Below, piece by piece: positions 26,940-36,053 of a stretch of 64,000 nucleotides of DNA. Numbering within the stretch: the stretch's first letter is position 1; every line of letters starts with the position of its first letter. Source of the DNA: an uncultured Dialister sp. (GTDB taxonomy: Bacteria > Bacillota > Negativicutes > Veillonellales > Dialisteraceae); assembly GCA_900759415.1 (NCBI GenBank), contig CAAEVC010000155.1:62001-126000 (forward strand). Reading direction: 5' to 3'. The translations under genes were made by a program, and so were the position numbers. The notes beneath the pieces are model-generated. The model saw only the letters and a program-made list of their open reading frames with translations, was not told the DNA's origin and made no database searches.

Positions 26940-27785
26940 ATGAGAAAGGCAGTTCGAATGATGCTCTTAGGCGCTGCTCTTGCCGGAGTTTTTACATTAA
27001 CCGGATGCGGTAACTCAGATTCTGATAAGGGGGCGGCAGGAAATGGCAATCAGCAGGGCAAGCTGATGCAGACAATCAAAGAGAGAGGTAAATTAATCGT
27101 AGGAACCTCCTCCGGTTACCCTCCCTATGTATTCGTAGATGCAGAGTCACCAGATAAAAAGGTTATCGGCCTTGACATTGAAATGTGCAAACAGATTGCA
27201 GATAAGCTGGGGGTAAAACTGGAAGTCCAGGATATGGGATTTTCCGCCCTCCTTTCTTCTGTCACCGCAGGTAAGGTAGATATTGCAGTTGGCGGCGTAG
27301 CTCCTACTCCGGAAAGAGAAAAGGTGATGGCCTTCTCCGATATCTATCTTCCTACAGAACAGAAACTTCTGGTTAGAAAATCGGATCAGCATGCATTCAA
27401 GACTATGGCTGATCTTAAGGGAAAGGTCATAGGAGCAGAGAAATCTACAACCCAGGAAGCGACCGCCCAGAAGATAGAAGGGGCAAAGGCTATTGGATTA
27501 TCCAGCGTTCCTGATGCGGTTCTTCAACTGAAAAATAATAAACTGGATGGCATTGTGCTTGATGGGGTTATCAGTAAACAGTATCTTATTTTTAACGATG
27601 ATCTTGCTCTTGCAGATGTACAGTTTAAAGATGCTAAGAAAGTGTCTGCAGTTGCTCTCAAAAAAGGAAATGATGACCTCCTGAAAGTCATCAATGAAGT
27701 GATTAAACAGGACACAGGATCCGGTCAGTTTGACAAGTGGGTAGATGAATACAGCCGTATTGCTGTAGAAAAGGCGAATAAATAA
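26940..27785 (+). CDS. Amino-acid ABC transporter substrate-binding lipoprotein (first of tandem pair)
   Basis: Periplasmic-type binding protein of 281 residues with lipobox LTGC (Cys23). The SBP_bac_3 fold is evident from KERGKLIVGTSSGYPPY near 46, AFSDIYLPTEQK near 130 and the domain-2 KSTTQEATAQ segment. Family members bind polar amino acids. I prefer the ATG at 26940, nine bases after AAAGG; a GTG three codons earlier is possible. No permease or ATPase is adjacent. A strong terminator separates it from its paralogue. Confidence 0.9.
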   Translation: MRKAVRMMLLGAALAGVFTLTGCGNSDSDKGAAGNGNQQGKLMQTIKERGKLIVGTSSGYPPYVFVDAESPDKKVIGLDIEMCKQIADKLGVKLEVQDMGFSALLSSVTAGKVDIAVGGVAPTPEREKVMAFSDIYLPTEQKLLVRKSDQHAFKTMADLKGKVIGAEKSTTQEATAQKIEGAKAIGLSSVPDAVLQLKNNKLDGIVLDGVISKQYLIFNDDLALADVQFKDAKKVSAVALKKGNDDLLKVINEVIKQDTGSGQFDKWVDEYSRIAVEKANK

Positions 27786-27801
27786 GAGTATAAAATGAAG
27801 A

Positions 27802-27839
27802 AAAGCACAGGAGTATGATTGCATAATCCTGTGCTTTTT
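27802..27839 (+). terminator. Terminator after the first binding-protein gene
   Basis: AAAGCACAGGA at 27802-27812 pairs perfectly with TCCTGTGCTTT at 27828-27838, running into a T tract. Confidence 0.9.
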
Positions 27840-27935
27840 GTGTTTAAAAATACAACAAATAAAATGTGTGAAGTACAAAAGATATGGTAAAATCGGTGAA
27901 ATTCAAAAAAACATGAAAAATTATATGAATAATTA

Positions 27936-27964
27936 TTGACTAACATGAATGAATATGCTAATAT
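27936..27964 (+). promoter_or_regulatory. Promoter for the second binding-protein gene
   Basis: TTGACT at 27936-27941 and TAATAT at 27959-27964 with a 17-base spacer. Identical hexamers and spacing occur at the RND pump promoter (58971-58999), but without the palindrome found there. Confidence 0.65.
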
Positions 27965-28029
27965 CTAAACAATCTTTTGAGAGATGTCCATCAGTAAACG
28001 GGATTATGCAGGATAAGGAGTGTATGATT

Positions 28030-28890
28030 ATGAAAAACGGGAAGAAAATATTGAAGATTCTGGCTGTCGGATTGTCTATAACAGCAGCGCTTTCTCTGGC
28101 AGGCTGTGGCGGAAGCAGTTCTTCTGGTGATTCTGGGAAAAGCGGGCAGCAGCAGAGCAAACTGATGCAGAAAATCAAGTCCAGCGGAAAACTGGTGGTT
28201 GGTACAGCATCCGGTTATCCTCCTTATGAATTTGTGGATACCTCCTCCGGAGAAAAGAAGGTCATTGGGATTGATATGGCACTGGCGCAGAAAATTGCGG
28301 ACAAACTGGGGGTAAAACTTGAAATCCAGGATATGAACTTCCAGGCACTTCTTTCTTCATTGACCGGTGGCAAGGTGGATGTGGCCATTGCCGGCATCAA
28401 TCCAACTGATGAACGTAAGAAATCTATGGATTTCTCCGATAATTATCTGCCTACAGAACAGAAGGTAATCATAAGAAAAGTGGATGCAGACAAGTATAAA
28501 ACTGTTGAAAGTCTTTATGGAAAAGCCATTGGAGTTCAGAAATCTACTACCCAGGAAGAGCTGGCCAAAGAGAAGATTAAAGATGCAAAGATTGTGGCTC
28601 TTGCCCATGTACCAGAAGTCATTCTTGAACTGAAGCAGGGAAAGATTGATGGAGTTGTTGTAGAAGGAATCGTAGGAACACAGTATGTAGTTTTCAATGA
28701 TGATCTCATGTTCTCTGATATTACATTCTCGGGGTCCGTAAAGAGTTCTGCAGCTGCGGTCAACAAAGGAAATGAGGATGTGGTCAAGGTCATTAATGAA
28801 GTGATTAAAGAAAATACAGATAATGGCAACTTCAAGAGATGGACTGAAGAATACAGCAAAAAGGCAGCTGCCAATGCAGAAAGCAAGTAA
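28030..28890 (+). CDS. Amino-acid ABC transporter substrate-binding lipoprotein (second of tandem pair)
   Basis: A 286-residue paralogue of the preceding gene, colinear throughout, with shared segments such as SGYPPY, KKVIG, IADKLGVKLE and LPTEQK. The lipobox is LAGC (Cys26), followed by a Gly/Ser linker. I choose the ATG at 28030, nine bases after AAGGAG; the ATG at 28024 is only three bases away from it. It has its own promoter and terminator, so the two copies can be expressed separately. Ligand specificity is unknown, and transporter partners must lie elsewhere. Confidence 0.9.
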   Translation: MKNGKKILKILAVGLSITAALSLAGCGGSSSSGDSGKSGQQQSKLMQKIKSSGKLVVGTASGYPPYEFVDTSSGEKKVIGIDMALAQKIADKLGVKLEIQDMNFQALLSSLTGGKVDVAIAGINPTDERKKSMDFSDNYLPTEQKVIIRKVDADKYKTVESLYGKAIGVQKSTTQEELAKEKIKDAKIVALAHVPEVILELKQGKIDGVVVEGIVGTQYVVFNDDLMFSDITFSGSVKSSAAAVNKGNEDVVKVINEVIKENTDNGNFKRWTEEYSKKAAANAESK

Positions 28891-28906
28891 GAAAGTGATG
28901 TAAGGA

Positions 28907-28946
28907 AAAGCTGTGAAGAACCGATGATTTTTCACAGCTTTTTTTA
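28907..28946 (+). terminator. Terminator after the second binding-protein gene
   Basis: AAAGCTGTGAA pairs with TTCACAGCTTT around a 13-base loop and is followed by a run of seven T. Confidence 0.9.
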
Positions 28947-29043
28947 TTTAAAAATATGGATATATTATATAGTCAATGGGGGATGGGTGTGTTATAATGG
29001 GCTATCAATCATTTAGAAGGAATATAGAAAGAGGGACTTATTT

Positions 29044-30318
29044 ATGAATAAAAAGACAATTCCATTTTCTGATGAATTAATTCGGGATATAGCATCTAAA
29101 TACGGTACTCCTTTCCATATCTATGATGAAAAAGGTATTCTTGATAACGTAAGACGGCTGCAGAAAGCTTTTTCCTGGCATCCGGATTTTATTGAATATT
29201 TTGCGGTGAAGGCCACTCCGAATCCCTGGATTTTAAAAAGTCTGAAGAAACTGAATATCGGGACGGACTGCAGCTCTATGGCAGAGCTTGTTCTTTCTGA
29301 AGCATCAGGAATTACTGGTGACGATATTGTTTTTTCATCCAACGATACACCGGATGAAGAATTTATCAAAGCCAATGAGCTGGGGGCGGTCATTAATCTT
29401 GATGATGTATCTAATCTGGATGATCTGGAAAGACTTCATATCATTCCGGAAAAGATCTGCTTCCGCTATAATCCAGGACCTGAGCTCTCCAAGGGAAATG
29501 AATTTATCGGAAAACCGGAAGAAGCCAAGTACGGCATGACTTATGATCAACTCATGACCTGTGTGGATTGGGCAAAAGATAAGGGGATTTCCTATATTGG
29601 CATTCATACTATGGTGATTTCTGCTGAACTGGAACTGGCAGGACTTCTTGGAACCATAGACATGATGTTTGATCTGGCAAGAGATATCCGGGAAAAGAAA
29701 GGAATCACCGTAAGCTTCATTGATTTTGGGGGAGGCGTCGGAATTCCTTACAGACCTGAAGAAGATGCAGTGGATCTGGAAGCATTGGGCGAAGGCACCC
29801 GGAAGCTCTTTGAAGAAAAGATGAAAGGTTTTGAAAATACAAGACTCTGCTTTGAATTTGGCCGTATGATTACCGGCCCCTATGGATTCCTTGTAACGAA
29901 AGCCATTCATTACAAACATACCTATAGAGATTATATCGGTGTAGATGCATGTATGGCTGACCTGATGCGGCCGGGCATATATGGTGCGTATCATCATATA
30001 ACCGTGTTGGGAAAGGCCGATGCACCAAAAGATCATGTATATGATGTGGTAGGTTCCCTCTGCGAAAACTGTGATAAATTTGCAATTCAGAGAAGCCTTC
30101 CTGAAATAGATAATGGAGACCTTATTGTCATCCATGATACCGGTGCTCACGGTCACAGCATGGGATATAATTATAATGGACGTCTTCGCCATCAGGAAAT
30201 CATGGTTCATGAAAATGGTGACATTCAGCAGATCCGAAGAAATGAAACGCTCTTTGATCTGTTTGCTACCCTTGATTTTCCCGGACTGAAAGAAAGTACT
30301 GCAAAAGTTGAAAAATAA
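29044..30318 (+). CDS. lysA: Diaminopimelate decarboxylase-like enzyme
   Basis: PLP enzyme of fold III, 424 residues, expected to convert meso-diaminopimelate to lysine. The PLP lysine is K56 in EYFAVKATPN, the glycine loop IDFGGGVGIPY lies near 228, and GSLCENCDKF near 339 corresponds to the CESGD motif. CENCD is a variant of that motif. An ornithine/lysine decarboxylase role cannot be fully excluded, but length and motifs fit LysA. It stands alone between terminators, upstream of thrC, consistent with aspartate-family amino acid synthesis. Confidence 0.85.
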   Translation: MNKKTIPFSDELIRDIASKYGTPFHIYDEKGILDNVRRLQKAFSWHPDFIEYFAVKATPNPWILKSLKKLNIGTDCSSMAELVLSEASGITGDDIVFSSNDTPDEEFIKANELGAVINLDDVSNLDDLERLHIIPEKICFRYNPGPELSKGNEFIGKPEEAKYGMTYDQLMTCVDWAKDKGISYIGIHTMVISAELELAGLLGTIDMMFDLARDIREKKGITVSFIDFGGGVGIPYRPEEDAVDLEALGEGTRKLFEEKMKGFENTRLCFEFGRMITGPYGFLVTKAIHYKHTYRDYIGVDACMADLMRPGIYGAYHHITVLGKADAPKDHVYDVVGSLCENCDKFAIQRSLPEIDNGDLIVIHDTGAHGHSMGYNYNGRLRHQEIMVHENGDIQQIRRNETLFDLFATLDFPGLKESTAKVEK

Positions 30319-30320
30319 TG

Positions 30321-30364
30321 ATAAGAGCCATGAACAGATCTCTCTATTCATGGCTCTTATTTTC
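30321..30364 (+). terminator. Terminator after lysA
   Basis: A 14-pair perfect stem (30321-30334 with 30347-30360) followed by a short T tract; it may work in both directions. Confidence 0.85.
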
Positions 30365-30478
30365 AACATTTTTATTAAATCTTTCCCGTAAGAGCTCAGA
30401 TGGCCGTATTGTCTCTATTTATCGTCTGCTGTTTGTGATATGATGAAATCAATCAAAGAAAATCATGGGAGGTATTTT

Positions 30479-31969
30479 ATGAAGTATAGAAGTACGAGAA
30501 GTAATGAAACGGTTACCGCAAATGAAGCACTTCTTAAAGGTCTTGCCAGCGATGGAGGACTTTATGTACCGGAAAATCTTCCCAAACCTCTTTTGTCTCT
30601 GGAAGACATCAACGGGATGGATTATAAAGAGCTGGCCAATTATGTGCTGTCTCATTTCCTAACGGACATTCCTGAAGAAGAACTTGGCCGCATGACCGGA
30701 AGCGCTTATACCGGCACTTTTGACACAGAAGAAATCGTTCCGGTAAAACCTTTGTCCCGCGCTTTTTCCATGGCAGAAATGTTTCATGGAAGGACCTGTG
30801 CATTTAAAGATCTGGCACTTTCACTCTTCCCTTATCTTCTTGTTTATGCGAAGAAAGAGGAAAAGGATAATAAGGAAATCCTTATCCTGACTGCTACTTC
30901 CGGCGATACAGGCAAAGCAGCACTGGAAGGCTTCCGGGATGTGCCAGGGGTTCATATTATGGTATTCTATCCCTCTCATGGTGTAAGCCCGCTGCAGAAA
31001 GACCAGATGCAGAAACAGCTGGGAGACAATGTGAAAGTCGTGGGGATAGAAGGGAATTTTGATGATGCCCAGGGTGCACTGAAGAAGGTATTTGGCAGTA
31101 AACTCAGAGAGAAGGCATCAGAAATGGGAGTTCATTTCTCCAGCGCCAATTCCATTAATATCGGACGTCTTCTTCCGCAGATTGTTTACTATGTATGGAT
31201 CTGGAAGGAACTTGTTGCCAAGGGATCTATCGGAAAGGATGAATCCTTTAATGTGGTTGTGCCTACCGGTAATTTTGGTAATATTCTGGCAGCATGGATT
31301 GCAAAACAGATAGGTACACCGATTGCACAGCTGATCTGTGCATCCAATGAAAATAAAGTACTGTCTGATTTCTTTGAAAATGGAACCTATGACATTAACA
31401 GGGATTTTTATCTCACCGATGCACCATCCATGGATATCCTGATTTCTTCCAATTTTGAACGGTTCCTGTACTATATGGAAGGATCTGCTGACCGGGTATC
31501 TTCTGAAATGAAGAATCTGTCCAGAGAAGGAAAGTATCAGGTTTCGAAAGAAGCACTGGAAAAAGCAGGAAAGGAAATGAAAGCAGGCTGGACCTCTCCT
31601 CACGAAATGGTAGAGGCCATGAAGTCTGTCTATGATAATTATGATTATCTGATGGACCCTCATACCGCTGTAGCTTATGGTGTATATGATCAGATGAGAA
31701 GAAAGGGTATGATTGACCGCCATTCTCATACAGTCATCATCAGTACAGCCCACCCTTATAAATTCCCGGGAGTGGTAGCAAAGGCCTTAGGAGTGGAGGA
31801 ATCGGAAAATCCCTATGATACCCTTAGAGCTATCGAAAAGGAAACAGGAATTCCTGTGCCGGATCATCTGGGGGGATTAGAGAATTATCCGCTCCGGTTT
31901 ACGGAAAATATTGATCGTAATGATATAGAAAAAGTCATTATGGATTATGTAGAAATGATTCGTAAATAA
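30479..31969 (+). CDS. thrC: Threonine synthase
   Basis: PLP-dependent enzyme of 496 residues that converts O-phosphohomoserine to threonine. The N-terminal YRSTRSNE start is typical, the PLP lysine is K110 in CAFKDLAL, and ATSGDTGKAALEGF supplies the phosphate-binding loop. The length matches the long class used by most bacteria. The ATG at 30479 follows GGGAGG. thrB and hom are not nearby. Confidence 0.94.
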   Translation: MKYRSTRSNETVTANEALLKGLASDGGLYVPENLPKPLLSLEDINGMDYKELANYVLSHFLTDIPEEELGRMTGSAYTGTFDTEEIVPVKPLSRAFSMAEMFHGRTCAFKDLALSLFPYLLVYAKKEEKDNKEILILTATSGDTGKAALEGFRDVPGVHIMVFYPSHGVSPLQKDQMQKQLGDNVKVVGIEGNFDDAQGALKKVFGSKLREKASEMGVHFSSANSINIGRLLPQIVYYVWIWKELVAKGSIGKDESFNVVVPTGNFGNILAAWIAKQIGTPIAQLICASNENKVLSDFFENGTYDINRDFYLTDAPSMDILISSNFERFLYYMEGSADRVSSEMKNLSREGKYQVSKEALEKAGKEMKAGWTSPHEMVEAMKSVYDNYDYLMDPHTAVAYGVYDQMRRKGMIDRHSHTVIISTAHPYKFPGVVAKALGVEESENPYDTLRAIEKETGIPVPDHLGGLENYPLRFTENIDRNDIEKVIMDYVEMIRK

Positions 31970-32015
31970 GTCAGGGGGACTTAGGGGAATCATTATATTC
32001 ATCGAGGCCTATTTT

Positions 32016-32714
32016 ATGCGATATAGAAATTGGAATGAGAAAGGAGAGCGAGGGTTCAGGCTTTCCATTCTGGCTCTGATGGTACTGGCTCTTGCCGCCA
32101 TCCACTGGCTGGATCCTTCGTTTTATCCTACCATCTACCGTCTGTCAAACGAAGGAGATATGCGAGGTACTATTGCCTATCTCCAGAGTTTTGGGATGTA
32201 TGCGGTATTTGTAAGTTTCTTCATAGATGTAGTTATTAACATAGTAGGATTCCTGCCTTCCATCTTCATATCGGCGGCCAATGGACTGCTCTTTGGACTG
32301 TTTTGGGGAGTGATTATCTCCTGGCTGGCAGAAACGGTGGGAGTCATTATATCCTTTTATGTCATGCGTACCCTTTTCCGCGGAATGGCTGCGAATATCA
32401 TTCATAAAAGCAGGACGCTGCAGAAGATGGATTCCTATGATTCATGGGAAGCGATTGCGGCAGCCAGAGCTATTCCCTATATGCCTAATGGACTGGTGAC
32501 TGCTGTAGCTGCTTTGTCCAGCATGCACTTCCGCCACTATGCATTCGGCTGTCTTATCGGTAAATTTCCTTCTACTGCCATTGAAGTCATTCTGAGCCAT
32601 GATGTGATCAATATGGAGCAGCATGCACTGCGGCTGACCATACTGGTCGTTGTGATTACTGCAGTTTACGGCTGCGTCTGGTATTATCATAAATATAAGA
32701 GGCAGAAGAAATAA
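32016..32714 (+). CDS. TVP38/TMEM64 (VTT/DedA-like) membrane protein
   Basis: Integral membrane protein of 232 residues with about five hydrophobic segments. The VTT core is visible: GFLPSIFISAANGLLFG near 75, a re-entrant loop pair with RAIPYMPNGLVTAVAAL near 148, and a final helix near 210. Relatives act as lipid scramblases or undecaprenyl-phosphate and osmotic-homeostasis factors. The specific substrate is unknown. It lies 46 bases after thrC, with GAGG before the ATG. Confidence 0.85.
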   Translation: MRYRNWNEKGERGFRLSILALMVLALAAIHWLDPSFYPTIYRLSNEGDMRGTIAYLQSFGMYAVFVSFFIDVVINIVGFLPSIFISAANGLLFGLFWGVIISWLAETVGVIISFYVMRTLFRGMAANIIHKSRTLQKMDSYDSWEAIAAARAIPYMPNGLVTAVAALSSMHFRHYAFGCLIGKFPSTAIEVILSHDVINMEQHALRLTILVVVITAVYGCVWYYHKYKRQKK

Positions 32715-32762
32715 AAAATGCTCTTCCTTTCCGGGTGAACCAGTAAGGAAGAGCATTTTTTG
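32714..32762 (+). terminator. Bidirectional terminator between the TVP38 gene and metF
   Basis: A stem of about 15 pairs with flanking A and T runs serves the convergent plus- and minus-strand operons. Confidence 0.9.
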
Positions 32763-32783
32763 TGGTTAAAGGATTCCGCTCAA

Positions 32784-33650
32784 TCAGCGAAGACCATCTG
32801 CAATATAAGAGACTGCAGGTATATCATTCACCGGCATAAGATGAACACCGGAAACTGGAAGTTCATGAAGAGCGGTGACCAGTTCACGGGCCAATTTCAA
32901 TCCTGTTTCCCGTCCGCCTTTTTCCATGGCTTCTACGATGGGATGGGGAACGGTAATGCCAGGTACATTATTATTGAAATAATGGGCCATTTTAGCACTC
33001 TTTAGAGGAACTATACCAAAAAGAATGGGAAGATCCAGGTCTTTTGCGGCTTCTAGGAAAGATTCGGCCTGCTTTATATCATAGACAGGCTGAGTCTGAA
33101 TGAACTTTGCACCTGCCTTTTTCTTTCCTTCTAGCCTTCTGATTTCTGCATCCAGATCGGGAGTCCCCGGATTGGCAGTGGTACCAATATAAAAATCCGT
33201 GGGCTTATTGAGTTTATTGCCCATAAGGTCTTTACCTTCATTCAGTGTCCTTGCAATTTCAATCAATCCGGTGGAGTCTACTTCAAAAACACCTTTCGCA
33301 TTTTTATGGTCGCCAATGGAAGGCGGGTCTCCGGTAAGGGTGAGGATATTATGGACTCCCAGAGCGTAGGCACCGAGAAGTTCAGCCTGAAGTCCAAGGA
33401 CATTCCTGTCCCGGCAGGTCAGATGGAAAATGGATTCTACATTGTATTTATGCTGAATGATGGAAGAAAGGGCGATGGGGCTCATCCGAAGTTTAGCCAT
33501 AGGGCAGTCTGCAATGTTGACTGCATCTACATAGGGGGCGATTTCTTCAACCTGTCTTTCTGTGACTTCCGCAGATGCGCTCTTTGGCGGATCCAGTTCT
33601 GCAGTTACAGTAAATATTCTATTTTCGTGTTTTTCTTTCAGTGAAGTCAT
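32784..33650 (-). CDS. metF: Methylenetetrahydrofolate reductase
   Basis: FAD-dependent TIM-barrel enzyme of 288 residues that makes 5-methyl-THF for MetH. TAELDPPKS near 15 contains the catalytic Glu, LTLTGDPP near 102 is the folate/flavin motif, and FIQTQPVYD near 188 fits the MTHFR family. It is the last gene of the Met T-box operon and overlaps metH by four bases. No metV-like zinc partner is seen here. Confidence 0.93.
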   Translation of the reverse strand: MTSLKEKHENRIFTVTAELDPPKSASAEVTERQVEEIAPYVDAVNIADCPMAKLRMSPIALSSIIQHKYNVESIFHLTCRDRNVLGLQAELLGAYALGVHNILTLTGDPPSIGDHKNAKGVFEVDSTGLIEIARTLNEGKDLMGNKLNKPTDFYIGTTANPGTPDLDAEIRRLEGKKKAGAKFIQTQPVYDIKQAESFLEAAKDLDLPILFGIVPLKSAKMAHYFNNNVPGITVPHPIVEAMEKGGRETGLKLARELVTALHELPVSGVHLMPVNDIPAVSYIADGLR

Positions 33651-36031
33651 TCTGACAGCCTCTTTTCTATAAGATGATCCGCAATTTTAACAGCGGCAAT
33701 ACCATCTTTGCAATAGTTCGGTGCACCAATGCGATCTGCATAATCCTGAGTTACTACCGCACCGCCGACAAGAATATGAACGGAAGGAAGAAGGTTTTTT
33801 ATTTCCTTTACTGTGTTTTCCAGTTCAGGAAGAGTGGTAGTCATGAGTGAACATAAGCCTGCAAAATCTGCATGATATTCCTTAATGGCATTGATAAAAG
33901 CAGATGGTTCTACATCTTTACCCAGGTCAATGACTTTGAATCCGCTGTTTTCCATAAGAGCAGATACAATATTTTTACCGAGATCATGAATATCTCCCTT
34001 TACGGTACCGATAACGAGAGTTCCCTTCTCTGCAGATTTTACATCTGGGAGGAGTTTCTTTATTTCTTTAAATGCGGCCTGCATGGCTTCAGCGGCCATC
34101 ATGACCTGAGGGAGAAAGACTTTGCCGGAACCATAGCCGTCTCCGATTTCTGTCATCGCTGAAGTCAGGCCTTCTTTGATAATCGTTTCAGAAGATAAGC
34201 CATCGTCCAGAGCGGTTTTGATAAGGGAAGCGGCTTCCTCTTTGTCACCCGATTTGACAGCTCTCCTGATCTGTTCCAGGGGCGTGAGATTTTCTGACGG
34301 TCCATTTGACGGAGTTTCTTTCACTTCGGTGCCGGCTGCCTTTATGAAGTCTTTAGCGCCGGCATCAAAGCCCAGAAGGAGATTGGCATTGATGAAAGCA
34401 TCTTTGATTTCATTGTCCAAAGGATTAATGATAGGAGCGTTCATGCCGACTGCCAGTGCCATGGTAAGGAATGCAGCATTAATTCTTGGACGGGAAGGAA
34501 GGCCAAAGGATACATTACTTGTGCCCATGACACAGGGAAGACCAAATTCCTTTTTATAAAGGGCAATGGTTTTTAATGTTTCTCTGGCACTGGTATCACT
34601 GGATCCGATGGTTAGTACAAGGGGATCAAGGAGAAGGTCTTCTTTTCTAAGACCGATTTCAAGTGCCCGGTCAATGATTCTTCCTGCAATACGAACCCGT
34701 TCTTCTGCCGTTTTTGGAAGATTTCCCTTTTCCAGAGGAAGACAGAGAACAGCAGCGCCGTATTTCTTTGCCAGATGAAGGACCTTATCCATAATCTCCT
34801 CATCGGCAGCGTTGACGGAGTTGATTAATGGGCGGCCGGGATACACCTTAAGAGCCGCTTCGATCACTTCAGGATCTGTACTGTCGATAGAGAGGGGGAC
34901 AGGGCAGAGCATGGAGAGTTGAGAGATGGCAGTTTCCATGGCAGTTTTCTGATCTATGCCAGGAACTCCCATGTTGACATCCAACATGTGAGCACCGGCA
35001 GCTGCCTGAGCCAATCCTTCTTTCTTCACAGAAACAAAGCTTCCCTGCTGAATATCTTCTCTCATTTTACGACGGCCTGTAGGATTAATTCGTTCCCCGA
35101 TCTTTATAGGCGCGTAATCGTCACCAACGAACAGTGTTTTGGTTCTGGATGTAAAAGCGGTGAAAGGTTTTATTGCTTTTGGTGAAGGCTGAGGAATGTG
35201 TTCCAGTGCTTCTTTCAGCGCACGGATATGTTCTGGTGTGGTTCCGCAGCAGCCGCCAAGGTAAGAGACTCCGGCTCTGGCAAAATCTTCTGCATAAGAT
35301 GCAAATTCCTCTGGCTTTAACGGGAAAAGGGTGGTTCCATTCTCAAGAACCGGTATCCCTGCATTTGGCTGGATGATAACCGGTTTACCGGTAGCAGAGA
35401 TAAGCTCTTCTGCTACCGAAATCAGCTTGTCAGGACCGACAGAACAGTTGGCACCAATGATATCAGCTCCCATGGCATCCAGAAGAACCGCGGCACTCAC
35501 AGGATCTGTACCAGGAATGGTCCTTCCATCTTCCCCATAGGTCATCTGGCAGATGACAGGAAGACGGGAAGCTGTTTTGGCAGCTATCAGAGCGGCTTTC
35601 ATTTCCTGAATATCAATAATGGTTTCGATGATAAGGCAGTCTGCACCAGCATCTGCCAGCGCTTTGGCAAGACGGTAATAGTTTTCACAGGTTTCATCAA
35701 AGGAGAGATCTCCGATTGGTTTTATAAATTTTCCTGTTGGACCCATGTCGCCCGCAACTTTTACCTTATCTCCGGCGGCCATTCTTGCATTATGCACGGC
35801 GGCAGCAGCAATTTCTTCTGTCTTGTCAGACAGGTCATAATCAGACAGTTTGAGAGGGGAAGAACCGAATGTATTAGTTGTAATATACTGGCTTCCTGCA
35901 TTTACATAGGCTTTATGAATTTCCTGCACAATTTCAGGATGAGAAATATTGTAGTAATCAGGGCATCCTCCAGCATCTAAGCCGAAACGCTGAAGCATGG
36001 TTCCCATAGCACCATCGAAAAGTATCATCAT
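33647..36031 (-). CDS. metH: Cobalamin-dependent methionine synthase, without activation domain
   Basis: This 794-residue enzyme transfers the methyl group from methyl-THF to homocysteine. The domains in order are homocysteine-binding (1-290, zinc cysteines in GANCSVGP and LGGCCGTT), pterin-binding (about 310-570), B12 cap (about 590-660) and B12-binding, with the cobalt-ligand motif DIHDLGKN near 684. The C-terminal AdoMet reactivation domain of the E. coli enzyme is missing; it is encoded separately just upstream. AAGGAG precedes the start. Cobalamin is therefore required. Confidence 0.95.
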   Translation of the reverse strand: MMILFDGAMGTMLQRFGLDAGGCPDYYNISHPEIVQEIHKAYVNAGSQYITTNTFGSSPLKLSDYDLSDKTEEIAAAAVHNARMAAGDKVKVAGDMGPTGKFIKPIGDLSFDETCENYYRLAKALADAGADCLIIETIIDIQEMKAALIAAKTASRLPVICQMTYGEDGRTIPGTDPVSAAVLLDAMGADIIGANCSVGPDKLISVAEELISATGKPVIIQPNAGIPVLENGTTLFPLKPEEFASYAEDFARAGVSYLGGCCGTTPEHIRALKEALEHIPQPSPKAIKPFTAFTSRTKTLFVGDDYAPIKIGERINPTGRRKMREDIQQGSFVSVKKEGLAQAAAGAHMLDVNMGVPGIDQKTAMETAISQLSMLCPVPLSIDSTDPEVIEAALKVYPGRPLINSVNAADEEIMDKVLHLAKKYGAAVLCLPLEKGNLPKTAEERVRIAGRIIDRALEIGLRKEDLLLDPLVLTIGSSDTSARETLKTIALYKKEFGLPCVMGTSNVSFGLPSRPRINAAFLTMALAVGMNAPIINPLDNEIKDAFINANLLLGFDAGAKDFIKAAGTEVKETPSNGPSENLTPLEQIRRAVKSGDKEEAASLIKTALDDGLSSETIIKEGLTSAMTEIGDGYGSGKVFLPQVMMAAEAMQAAFKEIKKLLPDVKSAEKGTLVIGTVKGDIHDLGKNIVSALMENSGFKVIDLGKDVEPSAFINAIKEYHADFAGLCSLMTTTLPELENTVKEIKNLLPSVHILVGGAVVTQDYADRIGAPNYCKDGIAAVKIADHLIEKRLSE

Positions 36032-36053
36032 AGTCTCCTTACTGTATCAATAA

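Noticed and set aside
26940..28890. Assembly duplication for the two binding-protein genes
   Set aside because: The copies differ throughout at protein level and have different leaders and terminators, so they are true paralogues.
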